The notes: generated by a model from the letters alone, not told the origin. A DNA stretch of 62,225 nt from Anaerolineae bacterium (GCA_007123775.1 SLGK01000054.1:1-62225), one strand, 5' to 3'; counted from the stretch's first letter, positions 8,233 to 17,150 are shown. Numbers and translations are program-made.

Positions 8233-10672
8233 GCAGCGTCAACCGCTCAACGGCCGTTTCCTCCACCCCCTCTCTTGTAAAAGGCAGCCGGTAGAAGCCC
8301 CCATCCAGCCAGAGCGGAATCATGTCGTCATAGTTCGCGTGGCCGGGATGGCCGCTCTGACCGGTTGTGCCGACCGCCCGTGACTGGTCCGGGTCGGCCA
8401 GGTCAAAAATGACGCGCATCGAGACGTGACCGGCCACGGCCGCCGGATTGCTCCAGCTCCAACTGTTGGCGTTGACAATGCTGCGCCCGCCGTCGGCCGG
8501 GAAGGGGCCGCGATTGACCAGCGACTCAATGGGGCCAATGCCGCTTTGCCCCAGCGGGATGCTGACAAACGTGGCCGAGTGGATGCGGCCCCAGGTCCAG
8601 TCGTCCATTGAACCACCCACATTTTCTTCAAACCAGACAATCGTGTCAGCCATTGCTTGCAGGGCAATTGCCTCGCGGGGCTGCCCGGCCTCGGCCCAGA
8701 GGAAGTGGTCGGGCTGTTGGGCGATCTGGTGGAGTAGGGTCTGGTTAACCGAAACGGCCCAGGCGACCATATCCTCATCCCCCATCAGGTCGAGCAGCAG
8801 GTGGTGGGCCAGCTTCATGCGCCAGATTTCAAAGAGGGCGGCCGGTACGCTGTCTCGCTGCAAGTGGCGGTCCCAGCCGGGGAAAGTATCCAGGGCGGCC
8901 CGGATTTGGGGATCGTCGGTGTGCAGGCTGGCGAGCAGGGGCATAAAGCTGTCGGCCAGCAGCGAATAGTTGTCGTTGTGGATACGGCCGAATTCTGCCC
9001 AATCCAACTGACCACCGGCGTCGATAACGGCCGTAATCCTATCCTCAATCCGCTGCGCCCGGTCGCCTTCGGCCCAATAGTGGCTGATCAGGTAGGGGTA
9101 GCCTTCATCCACCACCGCGTTGTTGGCCGTCACGATGTAGCCCTGCGGCGGATTGTAGATCATGGGCAGTTCCTCGTAAGGCACCCAGCCTTCCCATTCA
9201 TACTCGTCGGTCCAGCCGGGCACGGGCAGCAGCCCATCCCCATTGCGCCGGATGGGGACCAATCCCGGCATCTGATAGCCGATGTTGCCCTCTACGTCGG
9301 CGTAGACAATGTTTTGGGTGGGCGTGTCCCAATAGCGCAGCGCTTCGCGGAACTCCTCAAAATTGTTGGCCTGGTTGAGCATGAGGACCGCCTGGAAGAG
9401 GCGCGGCTGGTCCTGAGCCGTCCAGCGGAAGGCGAGCAAATCCTCTGCCTCCTGAGCGGCTTCCACGCCGTCGTTGATGATGGGGCCAAAATGGGTCAGG
9501 CGTACCTCGATGACGACATCTTCGCCGCCGTTGACTTTGATTGTTTCTTCGATAATCTCCATGTCGCGCCAGTTGCCCATGTGTTCGTACTGGTGGCTGT
9601 CATCGGGGTTGGGGCGGATGATGTAGAGGTCCTGGGAATCGAGGCCGACGTTGGTGACGCCCCAGGCGATACGGCCGTTTTGCCCCACAATCACGCCCGG
9701 CACCCCGGCAAAGGAGAAGCCCACCACGTTCCAGCCGGGCGCGTGCAGCCCCACCTGGTACCAGATAGAGGGGAGTTGAATGCCCAGATGGGGATCGTTG
9801 GCCAGCAGGGGCAGGCCGGAGGCGGTGTACTGACCCCCCACGACCCAGTTGTTGCTGCCAGCGAAGGCGGGCGCGCCAATGAAGCCGTTTTCGGGCAGAC
9901 TGCCGGCCAGGCTGGTGTTGACTCGTGCCCAGTCGATGGCGGGATTGGTGGTTTGGGTGGAAACGGCCGTTTCCGCACTGGGCGCAATAACCGGTCGCTG
10001 ATCATACATATAGCGCGGGGTGAGGAGATCGGCCGTTTCTTCACCCACCGCCTTGATCAGCTCCACCCGCCACAGTTCGCTGCGCCAGTTGCCGCTCAGA
10101 TCATTGGCCATCACAATGCCCCAGTTTACCGAGTTTAGCGGCGTCCACGGTTCAATCTCCCACGATTCGTTGACCAGCCCCAAAATGGTGTAGTTGATAG
10201 ACAGCGCATTCCGATTCTGTTCAATGTAGGCATTAACGCCCGCGCTGTAGGCGTCCAGAATCGGCATCAGCTCCGGCGTTTCCTGTTCATGGTAGGCCAG
10301 CACTTCCCGCCCCAGTCGGTTCCAGCCCATGGTGCGAATAAAGATATCGCTGCTGATGGTAGAGGCGCCGGTTATCTCTGAGAGCCGCCCCTGGCTGATG
10401 TGGCGCCACACTTCCATTTGCCAGAAGCGGTCCTGCGCCTCCACGTAGCCCTGGGCAAAGAAGAGGTCATGCTCATTTTCGGCGTAAATGTGGGGCACGC
10501 CGTACTGGTCGCGTATCACCTCAACCGGGGCCTGTAGACCGGGTACGGTGAGGGTGCCGCTGGTTTGGGGAAACGGCCGTCTGACCATGATCAATCCCAC
10601 CAGCGCCACAATGATGACGAGAATCAATAAAATGCCTACAATAGTGAGCAATATAGAAAGTGCGCGGTTCAT
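8210..10672 (-). CDS. penicillin acylase (penicillin amidase) family protein 2
   Basis: 820 residues from ATG 10672, preceded by AGGA with good spacing. An N-terminal hydrophobic helix (ILLTIVGILLILVIIVALVG) anchors or exports it. The alpha-subunit motif is YGVPHIYAENEHDLFFAQGY; the predicted nucleophile is Ser273 in AGSNNWVV, followed by LANDPHLG as in the family. The length matches periplasmic acylases of this family. It has a full-length spacer with no large repeat insertion, unlike its neighbour. The last few residues and the stop come from a GATTACC heptamer array. It may degrade acylated amides or signals; the substrate is unknown. Confidence 0.9.
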   Translation of the reverse strand: MNRALSILLTIVGILLILVIIVALVGLIMVRRPFPQTSGTLTVPGLQAPVEVIRDQYGVPHIYAENEHDLFFAQGYVEAQDRFWQMEVWRHISQGRLSEITGASTISSDIFIRTMGWNRLGREVLAYHEQETPELMPILDAYSAGVNAYIEQNRNALSINYTILGLVNESWEIEPWTPLNSVNWGIVMANDLSGNWRSELWRVELIKAVGEETADLLTPRYMYDQRPVIAPSAETAVSTQTTNPAIDWARVNTSLAGSLPENGFIGAPAFAGSNNWVVGGQYTASGLPLLANDPHLGIQLPSIWYQVGLHAPGWNVVGFSFAGVPGVIVGQNGRIAWGVTNVGLDSQDLYIIRPNPDDSHQYEHMGNWRDMEIIEETIKVNGGEDVVIEVRLTHFGPIINDGVEAAQEAEDLLAFRWTAQDQPRLFQAVLMLNQANNFEEFREALRYWDTPTQNIVYADVEGNIGYQMPGLVPIRRNGDGLLPVPGWTDEYEWEGWVPYEELPMIYNPPQGYIVTANNAVVDEGYPYLISHYWAEGDRAQRIEDRITAVIDAGGQLDWAEFGRIHNDNYSLLADSFMPLLASLHTDDPQIRAALDTFPGWDRHLQRDSVPAALFEIWRMKLAHHLLLDLMGDEDMVAWAVSVNQTLLHQIAQQPDHFLWAEAGQPREAIALQAMADTIVWFEENVGGSMDDWTWGRIHSATFVSIPLGQSGIGPIESLVNRGPFPADGGRSIVNANSWSWSNPAAVAGHVSMRVIFDLADPDQSRAVGTTGQSGHPGHANYDDMIPLWLDGGFYRLPFTREGVEETAVERLTLQPVVGGR

Positions 10673-10743
10673 CAGGTCCTCCGATTGGGTTATGGTGAAT
10701 GGCTGACTATGATACACGATTTTATTGAGAAATGAATCTATTT

Positions 10744-10815
10744 GCGTAAAACGTAATGAGTAAAACGTAAGTGGGCTGGGTGAGCTTCTTACGTTTTACG
10801 CTTTACGCTTTACGC
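10744..10815. repeat. heptamer hairpin, GCGTAAA/TTTTACG family
   Basis: GCGTAAA ACGTAAT GAGTAAA ACGTAAG is followed after about 16 bases by the inverted arm CTTACGT TTTACGC TTTACGC TTTACGC. It fills the gap upstream of the prepilin peptidase gene, ending 13 bp before its start. Confidence 0.8.
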
Positions 10816-10828
10816 CCCGATATAATCC

Positions 10829-11587
10829 ATGATCCTCCAACACCTCATCTTCCTCCTGCTCGGCTTTTTGGTGGGCGTTATCATCAACGCTCTGGCCGAT
10901 GCGCTGCCCCGGCGGCGCGGTCTGAAGCCACCCCACTGCCCTCGATGCGATTTTCGCTACGGACCGGCCCATCGTTCCGTCACGATGCGCTGGCTGTTGG
11001 GCGTGCGCAATTGTCCCCAATGCGACCGGCCTGTCGGCAAACGCGGTCTAATCGTTGAAATCAGCACGGCGCTGCTGTTTGCCCTGCTGCCCGCTGTTTT
11101 CGATGTCTGGTCCAATTTGCTCATCAACGCGCTCTACATCGCCGTTCTGATTCTGATCATCGTCATCGATCTGGAACACCGGCTGATTTTGGACGTGGTG
11201 ACGCTGCCTATGACCGGGGTGGCGCTACTGCTAAGCCTGGTATTGACCAACGATCAAAACAACATCGCCCTGGCGTTAGTGGGGGCCATCACCGGCTATC
11301 TGCTGTTTCTGTTTGCCTACTGGTTTGGTAAACTGATGTTTGGGCCGGGCGCGCTCGGTTATGGTGACGTGAAGCTGGCGATGCTGATGGGGGCCATGCT
11401 CGGTTTTCATCGCATCATCTTTGCCCTGATTTTGGGTATTCTGCTGGGCGGTGTGATCAGCGCCATGCTGCTGGCCAGCCGCCGTTTTAGCCGCGATCAG
11501 TTCCTCCCCTACGGCCAATACCTGGCGCTGGGCGGTATTGTCATGATTTTATGGGGGGTGCAGTTTGTGGAATGGTACGTAGGTTAG
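10829..11587 (+). CDS. pilD: type IV prepilin peptidase (A24 family)
   Basis: 252 residues and about eight membrane helices. It cleaves and N-methylates type IV pilin and pseudopilin leaders. The N-terminal cytoplasmic loop has the zinc-type CPRC and CPQC pairs of methylating enzymes. The two catalytic aspartates lie in IDLEHRLILD and GYGDVKLA; the family usually has a Pro in the first motif (LIPD). No pilin genes are nearby, so it must serve distant loci. The start follows a heptamer hairpin without a strong ribosome site. Confidence 0.92.
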   Translation: MILQHLIFLLLGFLVGVIINALADALPRRRGLKPPHCPRCDFRYGPAHRSVTMRWLLGVRNCPQCDRPVGKRGLIVEISTALLFALLPAVFDVWSNLLINALYIAVLILIIVIDLEHRLILDVVTLPMTGVALLLSLVLTNDQNNIALALVGAITGYLLFLFAYWFGKLMFGPGALGYGDVKLAMLMGAMLGFHRIIFALILGILLGGVISAMLLASRRFSRDQFLPYGQYLALGGIVMILWGVQFVEWYVG

Positions 11588-11656
11588 TGCGTAGTGCGTA
11601 GTTCGTAGCAGACCTACTACGCAATACGCACTACGCACTACGCACTACGCAATACG
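11586..11656. repeat. heptamer hairpin, GTGCGTA family
   Basis: GTGCGTA GTGCGTA GTTCGTA is followed by an inverted arm of CTACGCA words. It begins at the stop codon of pilD and ends 8 bp before the next start, filling the whole spacer. Related copies lie at 13189, 22420 and 25404. Confidence 0.85.
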
Positions 11657-11664
11657 AAATATTC

Positions 11665-12321
11665 ATGACAAATCGAGAAGAATCTATCAAACAAAAATTA
11701 CGCGAATCCGGCATTATTGCCGCGCTGCCGGGAAGTGTGCCGCTGGCCGATATTGTGCGGGTGGGGGATGCGCTGCTGGCGTCGCCAGTGCTGGCGGTGG
11801 AGGTGGGCGGTGGCCCGGAGCGGTTGCAGCAGGTGGCCGACCTGTATCAGCGAGCTAATTCCCATATGATTATTGGGGCCGGTGGGGTAGAAACGGCCGT
11901 TGACGCCGTACCCCTCATTCAAGCCGGTGCCCAGTTTATCACCTCCCCCCTGCTCGATCTGGCCATTAAAGCAATTTGCCAGCAGCACGAGGTGTTGTAT
12001 ATTCCTGGCATTATTAGCGCGGTGGCCGCCCAACTGGCCTTCCAGGCGGAATGTATGATGATCCGCCTTTATACGGGCGGACCAGCCGGGCCTGATTTTG
12101 TCAATGTGCTGTATCGTACCGAGCCGAACCAGGAGATTATTGTCGCTTGCGATATTGAGCTAGAGCAAATCGGCCGTTACGTCACCGCCGGCGCATCAGC
12201 CCTGATGGTTGGTAAGCCGCTCTACCGGGATGCCGACCAGCCCATGAGCGACATTATCAGTCAGGCACGCACCTTACAGCAAGCCTGGGCAGCAGCTATG
12301 GAGAACGAGAATGGAGATTGA
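11665..12321 (+). CDS. KDPG/KHG aldolase-like protein lacking the Schiff-base lysine
   Basis: 218 residues with the TIM-barrel pattern of Eda: the IIAALPG start, the Glu strand AVEVGGGPERL, IGAGGVETA, GAQFITSPLLD and YIPGIIS. The strand that carries the catalytic lysine in E. coli Eda (KFFPAE) reads MIRLYTGG here, so arginine replaces it. A classical class I aldolase mechanism is therefore unlikely; it may use another substrate or be non-catalytic. It overlaps the following GNAT gene by 11 bp, so the two are co-translated. Confidence 0.8.
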   Translation: MTNREESIKQKLRESGIIAALPGSVPLADIVRVGDALLASPVLAVEVGGGPERLQQVADLYQRANSHMIIGAGGVETAVDAVPLIQAGAQFITSPLLDLAIKAICQQHEVLYIPGIISAVAAQLAFQAECMMIRLYTGGPAGPDFVNVLYRTEPNQEIIVACDIELEQIGRYVTAGASALMVGKPLYRDADQPMSDIISQARTLQQAWAAAMENENGD

Positions 12322-13183
12322 GATACGGCCGTTGACCGACCACGATACCATTGCCCGGATTGAAACATTGCAAAAAGAGACCTGGGGCATTGGCGATCTG
12401 GAAGTGTTGCCCACCCACTTTCTCCACGCCTTGCAGTACAACGGCGCTCTGCTGCTGGGCGCATTTGACGGCGACCGGCTGGTTGGCTTCACCTTTGCCA
12501 CCTTGGGCATGATCGAAAAAGGTAACCGTATCGACGAAGTAGCCGCCGCCCGCCTTAAACTTTACTCTGTTGTCACCGGCGTGCATCCCGACTACCAGGG
12601 ACAGCACGTTGGGCAGCGGCTTAAGCTGGCCCAGCGCGATTTTGCGCTGCGGATTGGCGTACGCCTCATCACCTGGACGTTTGACCCGCTAGAAAGCCGT
12701 AACGGTTACTTCAACATTGGCAAACTAGGCGCGATCTGCAACCGCTACCTGCTCAACTACCACGGCAACCTGGGCGGCATCAACGCCGGTTTGCCCACAG
12801 ACCGCTTTGAAGTGGAGTGGTGGGTGACGAGCAACCGGGTGCAGAGTCGGGTCAGTCGGCAGCGTCGTTCCCTGTCGCTGGAGGCGCTGCTGGGTGGCGG
12901 TGCGCTGCTCATCAATGAGGCGACGTTTGGCAGCGACGGCCTGCCCGTGCCGCCGCCCAACTATATCAGCCGCCCCAGCAATCTACTCCTGATGGAAATC
13001 CCGACTGATTTTCAACAGATCAAACTAACTGATCCGGCCCTGGCCCGCCGCTGGCGCGATCACAGCCGCCTGCTGTTCCAGGAACTATTCCACAGCGAGT
13101 TTATCGTGACCGATTTTGCCAGCTATGAAGATGAAAACGGCCGTAGACGCTGCTTCTACTTATTGACTCATCGAGACAGCTAA
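12311..13183 (+). CDS. GNAT-superfamily predicted acetyltransferase
   Basis: 290 residues. The N-terminal half is a GNAT fold with the acetyl-CoA loop VVTGVHPDYQGQHVGQRLK, close to the V-x-x-x-x-Q/R-x-x-G-x-G/A consensus. The C-terminal half (FDPLESRNGYFNIGKLGAIC and after) resembles the larger uncharacterised COG3375 group. The acceptor substrate is unknown. Its start lies inside the end of the aldolase-like gene. Confidence 0.78.
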   Translation: MEIEIRPLTDHDTIARIETLQKETWGIGDLEVLPTHFLHALQYNGALLLGAFDGDRLVGFTFATLGMIEKGNRIDEVAAARLKLYSVVTGVHPDYQGQHVGQRLKLAQRDFALRIGVRLITWTFDPLESRNGYFNIGKLGAICNRYLLNYHGNLGGINAGLPTDRFEVEWWVTSNRVQSRVSRQRRSLSLEALLGGGALLINEATFGSDGLPVPPPNYISRPSNLLLMEIPTDFQQIKLTDPALARRWRDHSRLLFQELFHSEFIVTDFASYEDENGRRRCFYLLTHRDS

Positions 13184-13188
13184 TTTTA

Positions 13189-13255
13189 GTGCGTAGTTCG
13201 TAGTGCGTAATCAGTTGAACCAACGCACTATGCACTACGCACCACGTACTACGTA
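13189..13255. repeat. heptamer hairpin, GTGCGTA family
   Basis: The GTGCGTAGTTCGTAGTGCGTA arm and the inverted ACGCACTATGCACTACGCAC arm fill the spacer between the GNAT gene and proC. It ends about 9 bp before the proC start and may overlap its ribosome site (AAGGAC). Confidence 0.8.
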
Positions 13256-13264
13256 AGGACACCC

Positions 13265-14104
13265 ATGTTCAAAGACATCACCATCTCCTTCATTGGCAGC
13301 GGCGTTATGGCCGAGGCCATGATTCGCGGCCTGATCAACCAGGCCGTTGTCACCCCCGACCAGATTATTGCCGCCGATCCTTATGCCGACCGGCGTGACG
13401 AACTGGCCGAAAAGCACGGCATTCACACTACTGCCAGCAACCCCGAAGCGGCCGAGGCAGGTCAGGTTGTGGTCCTGTCCATCAAGCCCCAGGTAGCCCG
13501 TCTGGTGCTGCCCCAACTACGTGGTCATTTACGGCGGCGCGATTTACTTCTTTCCATTCTGGCCGGGATGCCTATTCACAAATTGTCTGACGGCACGGCT
13601 CATGCGGCCGTGGTGCGGGCCATGCCCAATACACCCGCCCAGATCGGCCAGGGCATCACTGTCTGGACGGCCACGGCCGAAGTCAATGAGGTGCAAAAAG
13701 AACAGGCCCAGGCCATTCTCACCTCATTGGGCCAGGAAATATTTGTGGATGAGGAATCGTACCTGGACATGGCCACTGCCCTCAGTGGTACCGGGCCAGC
13801 CTACGTCTTTTTGGTCATGGAGGCGATGATCGACGCCGGGGTCCATATGGGCTTCTCACGGCGCGTGGCTACCCAGTTGGTTTTTCAAACGATGAAAGGC
13901 TCGGTAGCCTATGCCGAGCAGAGCCAGAAGCATGTGGCCGAACTGCGTAACCAGGTCACGTCGCCCGGCGGTACCACGGCTGCGGCCCTGTACCACATGG
14001 AAAAGGGTGGTTTGCGTACCGTCATGTCCCGCAGCATTTGGGCCGCCTATGAGCGTTCCATCGCCCTGGGCCGGGGCGAGCCGGTGGGTGAACTGCCAAA
14101 GTAG
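13265..14104 (+). CDS. proC: pyrroline-5-carboxylate reductase
   Basis: 279 residues. It catalyses the last step of proline synthesis, NAD(P)H-dependent reduction of pyrroline-5-carboxylate. The N-terminal Rossmann motif is ISFIGSGVMAEAMIRGL, then SIKPQ, VVRAMPNTPAQIGQG and the signature GTGPAYVF. The C-terminal dimerisation helices carry VTSPGGTTAAALYHME. Length is normal. AAGGAC just upstream serves as ribosome site. It stands alone in proline metabolism here. Confidence 0.96.
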   Translation: MFKDITISFIGSGVMAEAMIRGLINQAVVTPDQIIAADPYADRRDELAEKHGIHTTASNPEAAEAGQVVVLSIKPQVARLVLPQLRGHLRRRDLLLSILAGMPIHKLSDGTAHAAVVRAMPNTPAQIGQGITVWTATAEVNEVQKEQAQAILTSLGQEIFVDEESYLDMATALSGTGPAYVFLVMEAMIDAGVHMGFSRRVATQLVFQTMKGSVAYAEQSQKHVAELRNQVTSPGGTTAAALYHMEKGGLRTVMSRSIWAAYERSIALGRGEPVGELPK

Positions 14105-14117
14105 CATATTCAGGCAT

Positions 14118-14250
14118 GATTCACTGTTCCCTAGCAGCCAACTTTACAAATTTTGACGGAGGACCGAAGACGAAGGACGGAATTACTATCGGCCCATCGG
14201 TCCTTCGTCCTCCGTCGTCGGTCAGCGAATTGTCAAGCTAACTTGAACCA
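14118..14250. repeat. longer repeat element with GACGGAG heptamer core, copy 1
   Basis: The outer part, from ATTCACTG to GTCAAGCTAACTTGAACC, is shared with 31232-31392, and the heptamer hairpin core lies inside. The conserved outer ~35 bp on each side make this larger than the simple hairpins. It lies between proC and pabBC and overlaps false N-terminal extensions of the latter. Confidence 0.75.
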
Positions 14251-14269
14251 TGTCTACATTCACAATGTA

Positions 14270-16024
14270 ATGCTATCTAATCCGCAAATTTTCCAGTCTG
14301 GTGCCGAAGGCACAGCTATTTTGCAGCAGGGTGGGTGCTGGCTGCGCCTGGACAATCCCGTTAGCGTGCTGGTGGCCCGCCGGCCGGATGAGGTGATGGG
14401 GGTGTGGCAAGCGGTAGAAACGGCCGTGTCCCACCAAAATCTCTACGCCGCCGGTTACATCAGCTACGAAGCATCCGCCGCCCTCGACCTGGCGACCCAT
14501 CCACCCCATGCCGACGATCCGCCGTTGGTTTGGTTTGGCCTCTATGACAGTGTGACCGAAATCGAGCCGCCCCAGCCTGGTGGCCCATACCGGCTGGGCG
14601 AATGGCAACCTGGTCTGTCACTGACGGCCTATGAGCAGGCTATCGGCCGTATCAAAGCCTACATTGCCCAGGGCGCGACCTATCAGGTCAATTACACCTT
14701 TCCCCTGCGCGCCAGCTTCCAGGGCGAGCCGCTGGCCCTGTTTGCCGACCTGATCGCCTCGCAGCGGGGTGATTATATGGCTTATCTGGACATCGGCCGT
14801 TACGCCATCTGCTCCGCTTCGCCCGAACTATTCTTTAGCCGCCAGGGAAACCAACTGCTGGCCCGCCCCATGAAAGGCACGGCCCCACGCGGCCTGACGC
14901 TGGCCGAAGACAAGGCCCAAATTGAGTGGCTGCGCCAATCGGAAAAGAATCGGGCCGAGAATGTGATGATTGTCGATATGCTGCGTAACGATATGGGGCG
15001 AGTGGCCCGCACCGGCAGCGTGGCCGTGCCTGACCTGTTTGCCATAGAGCGTTATCCCACGCTGCTGCAAATGACCTCGACGGTAACGGCCGTATGCGAC
15101 GCCAACTTACCCCAACTGCTAACCGCCATGTTCCCCTGCGCCTCGATTACCGGCGCGCCCAAAGTACGCACCATGCAGTTGATTCGGGAATTAGAATGTG
15201 GCCCACGTGGGGTTTACACGGGGGCCATTGGTCTCATCGGGCCGGATCAGATGCAGTTCAACGTGGCTATTCGCACGGTGGTGGTGGATCGGGAGAGGGA
15301 AACGGCCCTGTACGGCGTAGGCAGCGGCATTGTCTGGGACTCAGACCCGGTGGCTGAGTATGAAGAGTGCCGCCTGAAAACGGAGGTGCTGACCAAACGG
15401 CAGCCCAACTTTGACATCCTGGAGGCGCTGCTCTGGACGCCGGCTGAAGGTTATTTTTTGGGGGAACGACATTTGCAGCGATTGGCAGAAACGGCCGAAT
15501 ACTTCCAATACCCGCTCGATCTGGCCCACGTTAAGCAGCAGCTAACCGCCCTGGCGGCCACGCTGACCCGCCCCATGAAAGTGCGCCTGCACCTCAACAG
15601 CCGGGGGCAGGTCCATGTCGAAGCGGTCGATTTAGGCCAGCCGCCTAGCCTGCTGCGCGTTGGTCTGGCTTCGCAGCCGATTGCCAGCAGCAACCGCTGG
15701 CTCTACCACAAGACCACGCGGCGCGAAGTCTACGACACCGCCCGTGCCGCCCGGCCCGACTGTGACGAGGTCCTGCTCTGGAACGAGCGGGGCGAACTGA
15801 CCGAGGCCACCGTGTCAAACATTGTCCTGGAAATCGGCGGCCAAAAAGTGACGCCGCCCGTTTCGTCCGGCCTGCTGGCGGGCACGTTCCGTGCCGAATT
15901 GCTGGCAAAAGGTGAGATTGTGGAGCGGGTTGTGCCGGTGGAGGTGTTGGGGGAGGCAACGGCCGTTTACCTCATCAACAGCGTCCGCCGCTGGCAAAAA
16001 GTGGAAATAATAAACGAGGCATGA
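14270..16024 (+). CDS. pabBC: aminodeoxychorismate synthase component I fused to aminodeoxychorismate lyase-type protein
   Basis: 584 residues from ATG 14270; upstream in-frame codons lie in a repeat. Residues ~1-385 are PabB, converting chorismate to aminodeoxychorismate, with YQVNYTFPL, RPMKGTAPRG, IVDMLRNDMGRVARTG and the chorismate-site CASITGAPK. Residues ~390-584 are a PLP class IV aminotransferase/ADC lyase domain (FLGERHLQRLAETAEYF, ELTEATVSNIVLEI), which would release pyruvate to give p-aminobenzoate for folate. No pabA glutaminase is nearby. The catalytic PLP lysine is not obvious by eye: KTTRREVYD near residue 480 is the best candidate. Confidence 0.9.
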   Translation: MLSNPQIFQSGAEGTAILQQGGCWLRLDNPVSVLVARRPDEVMGVWQAVETAVSHQNLYAAGYISYEASAALDLATHPPHADDPPLVWFGLYDSVTEIEPPQPGGPYRLGEWQPGLSLTAYEQAIGRIKAYIAQGATYQVNYTFPLRASFQGEPLALFADLIASQRGDYMAYLDIGRYAICSASPELFFSRQGNQLLARPMKGTAPRGLTLAEDKAQIEWLRQSEKNRAENVMIVDMLRNDMGRVARTGSVAVPDLFAIERYPTLLQMTSTVTAVCDANLPQLLTAMFPCASITGAPKVRTMQLIRELECGPRGVYTGAIGLIGPDQMQFNVAIRTVVVDRERETALYGVGSGIVWDSDPVAEYEECRLKTEVLTKRQPNFDILEALLWTPAEGYFLGERHLQRLAETAEYFQYPLDLAHVKQQLTALAATLTRPMKVRLHLNSRGQVHVEAVDLGQPPSLLRVGLASQPIASSNRWLYHKTTRREVYDTARAARPDCDEVLLWNERGELTEATVSNIVLEIGGQKVTPPVSSGLLAGTFRAELLAKGEIVERVVPVEVLGEATAVYLINSVRRWQKVEIINEA

Positions 16025-16039
16025 AGCCCTTCTCACGTT

Positions 16040-17086
16040 TCACGTGCCGCGATAGGCTTTGACAATCTCGGCCATGACGGCCAGGGCGATTTCTTCGGGA
16101 TTGTCGGCCCCGATGCCCAGGCCGATGGGGGCATGGATGCGGTCGATGGTGGCCGCGTCGAAGCCAGCTGCCACAAGGCGCTGTTTCCGTTTGGCGTGGG
16201 TTTTGCGGCTGCCCAATGCGCCGATGTAGAAAGCGTGACTGTTTAGCACAACGTGCAGGGCGGGATCGTCGATTTTGGGGTCGTGGGTGAGGAGGGCAAC
16301 GGCCGTATCCCCCGTCAGCTCAATCTGCGAAAACGCCTGTTCCGGCCAGGCCTGAATCAACTGGTCCACGTGCGGAAAGCGGGTCTGGCTGCCAAAAGCA
16401 CGGCGCGGATCCACCAGGATGGTCCGATAGCCCAGCGTTTTGGCGATGCTGGTCAGGGCTACGGCAATATGAACGCCGCCGACCATCACTAGCGTTGGCG
16501 ATGGCCGGTAAACGTCCACAAAAGCCGCAACCTTATCAACTGTCAACTGTCCACTATCAACTGTCAACTCTACTCGCTGGGAATGATTGGTCTGTTGCAC
16601 GGCAGCACGAGCCGCTTCTTCCAGTGCTTTGACGCCCAGATTGCCTACAGAACGGCCGTCGGCGTCAAAGGCCATCTGGCGACCAACCAACTCATCCGGT
16701 CCGGTGAGAATGGTAACGCAGGCCCCCGCCTGTTCATTGGTAATTAGCTGCTGGATGAAGGGGTAAACGGCCGTGTTCAACGGCTCAACCCAAATCTTAA
16801 TATGCCCGCCACAGGCCAGACCTACCTCCCAGGCCGTTTCATCAGCCACGCCAAATTCAAGCAGTTGCGGCCGGCCGTTGGCCAACGTCTCCTGGGCTGC
16901 TTCCACTACCGCCCCTTCCACGCAGCCGCCGCTGACCGAACCAACCATGGCCCCATCCGGCCGCACGGCCATCTTGGCCCCCACCTTGCGCGGGGCTGAC
17001 CCCCAGGTTTCAATCACGGTCGCCAGGGCAATGGGTGCCTCATCCTCTGCCCGCCATTGGTCAATATCGCTAAGCACTTCTTTCAT
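16040..17086 (-). CDS. XdhC/CoxI family molybdoenzyme accessory protein
   Basis: 348 residues. XdhC-family proteins bind molybdenum cofactor, help its sulfuration and insert it into xanthine-dehydrogenase-type enzymes. The N-terminal domain has ETWGSAPRKVGAKM and GSVSGGCVEGAV; the C-terminal Rossmann domain has LVMVGGVHIAVAL, VDPRRAFG and IGALGSRKTHAKR. No molybdenum hydroxylase genes are adjacent. A tandem AACTGTC array lies in frame between the domains (residues ~172-184, ELTVDSGQLTVDK) and probably lengthens the linker. It is convergent with pabBC, 15 bp apart. Confidence 0.9.
   Translation of the reverse strand: MKEVLSDIDQWRAEDEAPIALATVIETWGSAPRKVGAKMAVRPDGAMVGSVSGGCVEGAVVEAAQETLANGRPQLLEFGVADETAWEVGLACGGHIKIWVEPLNTAVYPFIQQLITNEQAGACVTILTGPDELVGRQMAFDADGRSVGNLGVKALEEAARAAVQQTNHSQRVELTVDSGQLTVDKVAAFVDVYRPSPTLVMVGGVHIAVALTSIAKTLGYRTILVDPRRAFGSQTRFPHVDQLIQAWPEQAFSQIELTGDTAVALLTHDPKIDDPALHVVLNSHAFYIGALGSRKTHAKRKQRLVAAGFDAATIDRIHAPIGLGIGADNPEEIALAVMAEIVKAYRGT
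16535..16571. repeat. in-frame heptamer array TCAACTG family inside xdhC
   Basis: TCAACTG TCAACTG TCCACTA TCAACTG TCAACTC runs within the coding sequence and encodes a repetitive ELTVDSGQLTVDK segment at the domain linker. Confidence 0.75.
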
Positions 17087-17150
17087 GTAAGATAACCCCC
17101 AAAATTTCTTTTATGTAATCGTCACTTTTTCAGTCGAGGTTCGCATCATT

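Noticed and set aside
8801..10138. Long plus-strand open frame of 445 codons
   Set aside because: It lies antisense to penicillin acylase 2, which has full family motifs. Its composition (Gly/His/Val-rich) is that of a shadow frame in GC-rich DNA.
11586..11656. Possible CRISPR or attachment-site array in the tandem repeats
   Set aside because: Units are 7-8 bp, contiguous and inverted, without spacers, and no cas genes are present.
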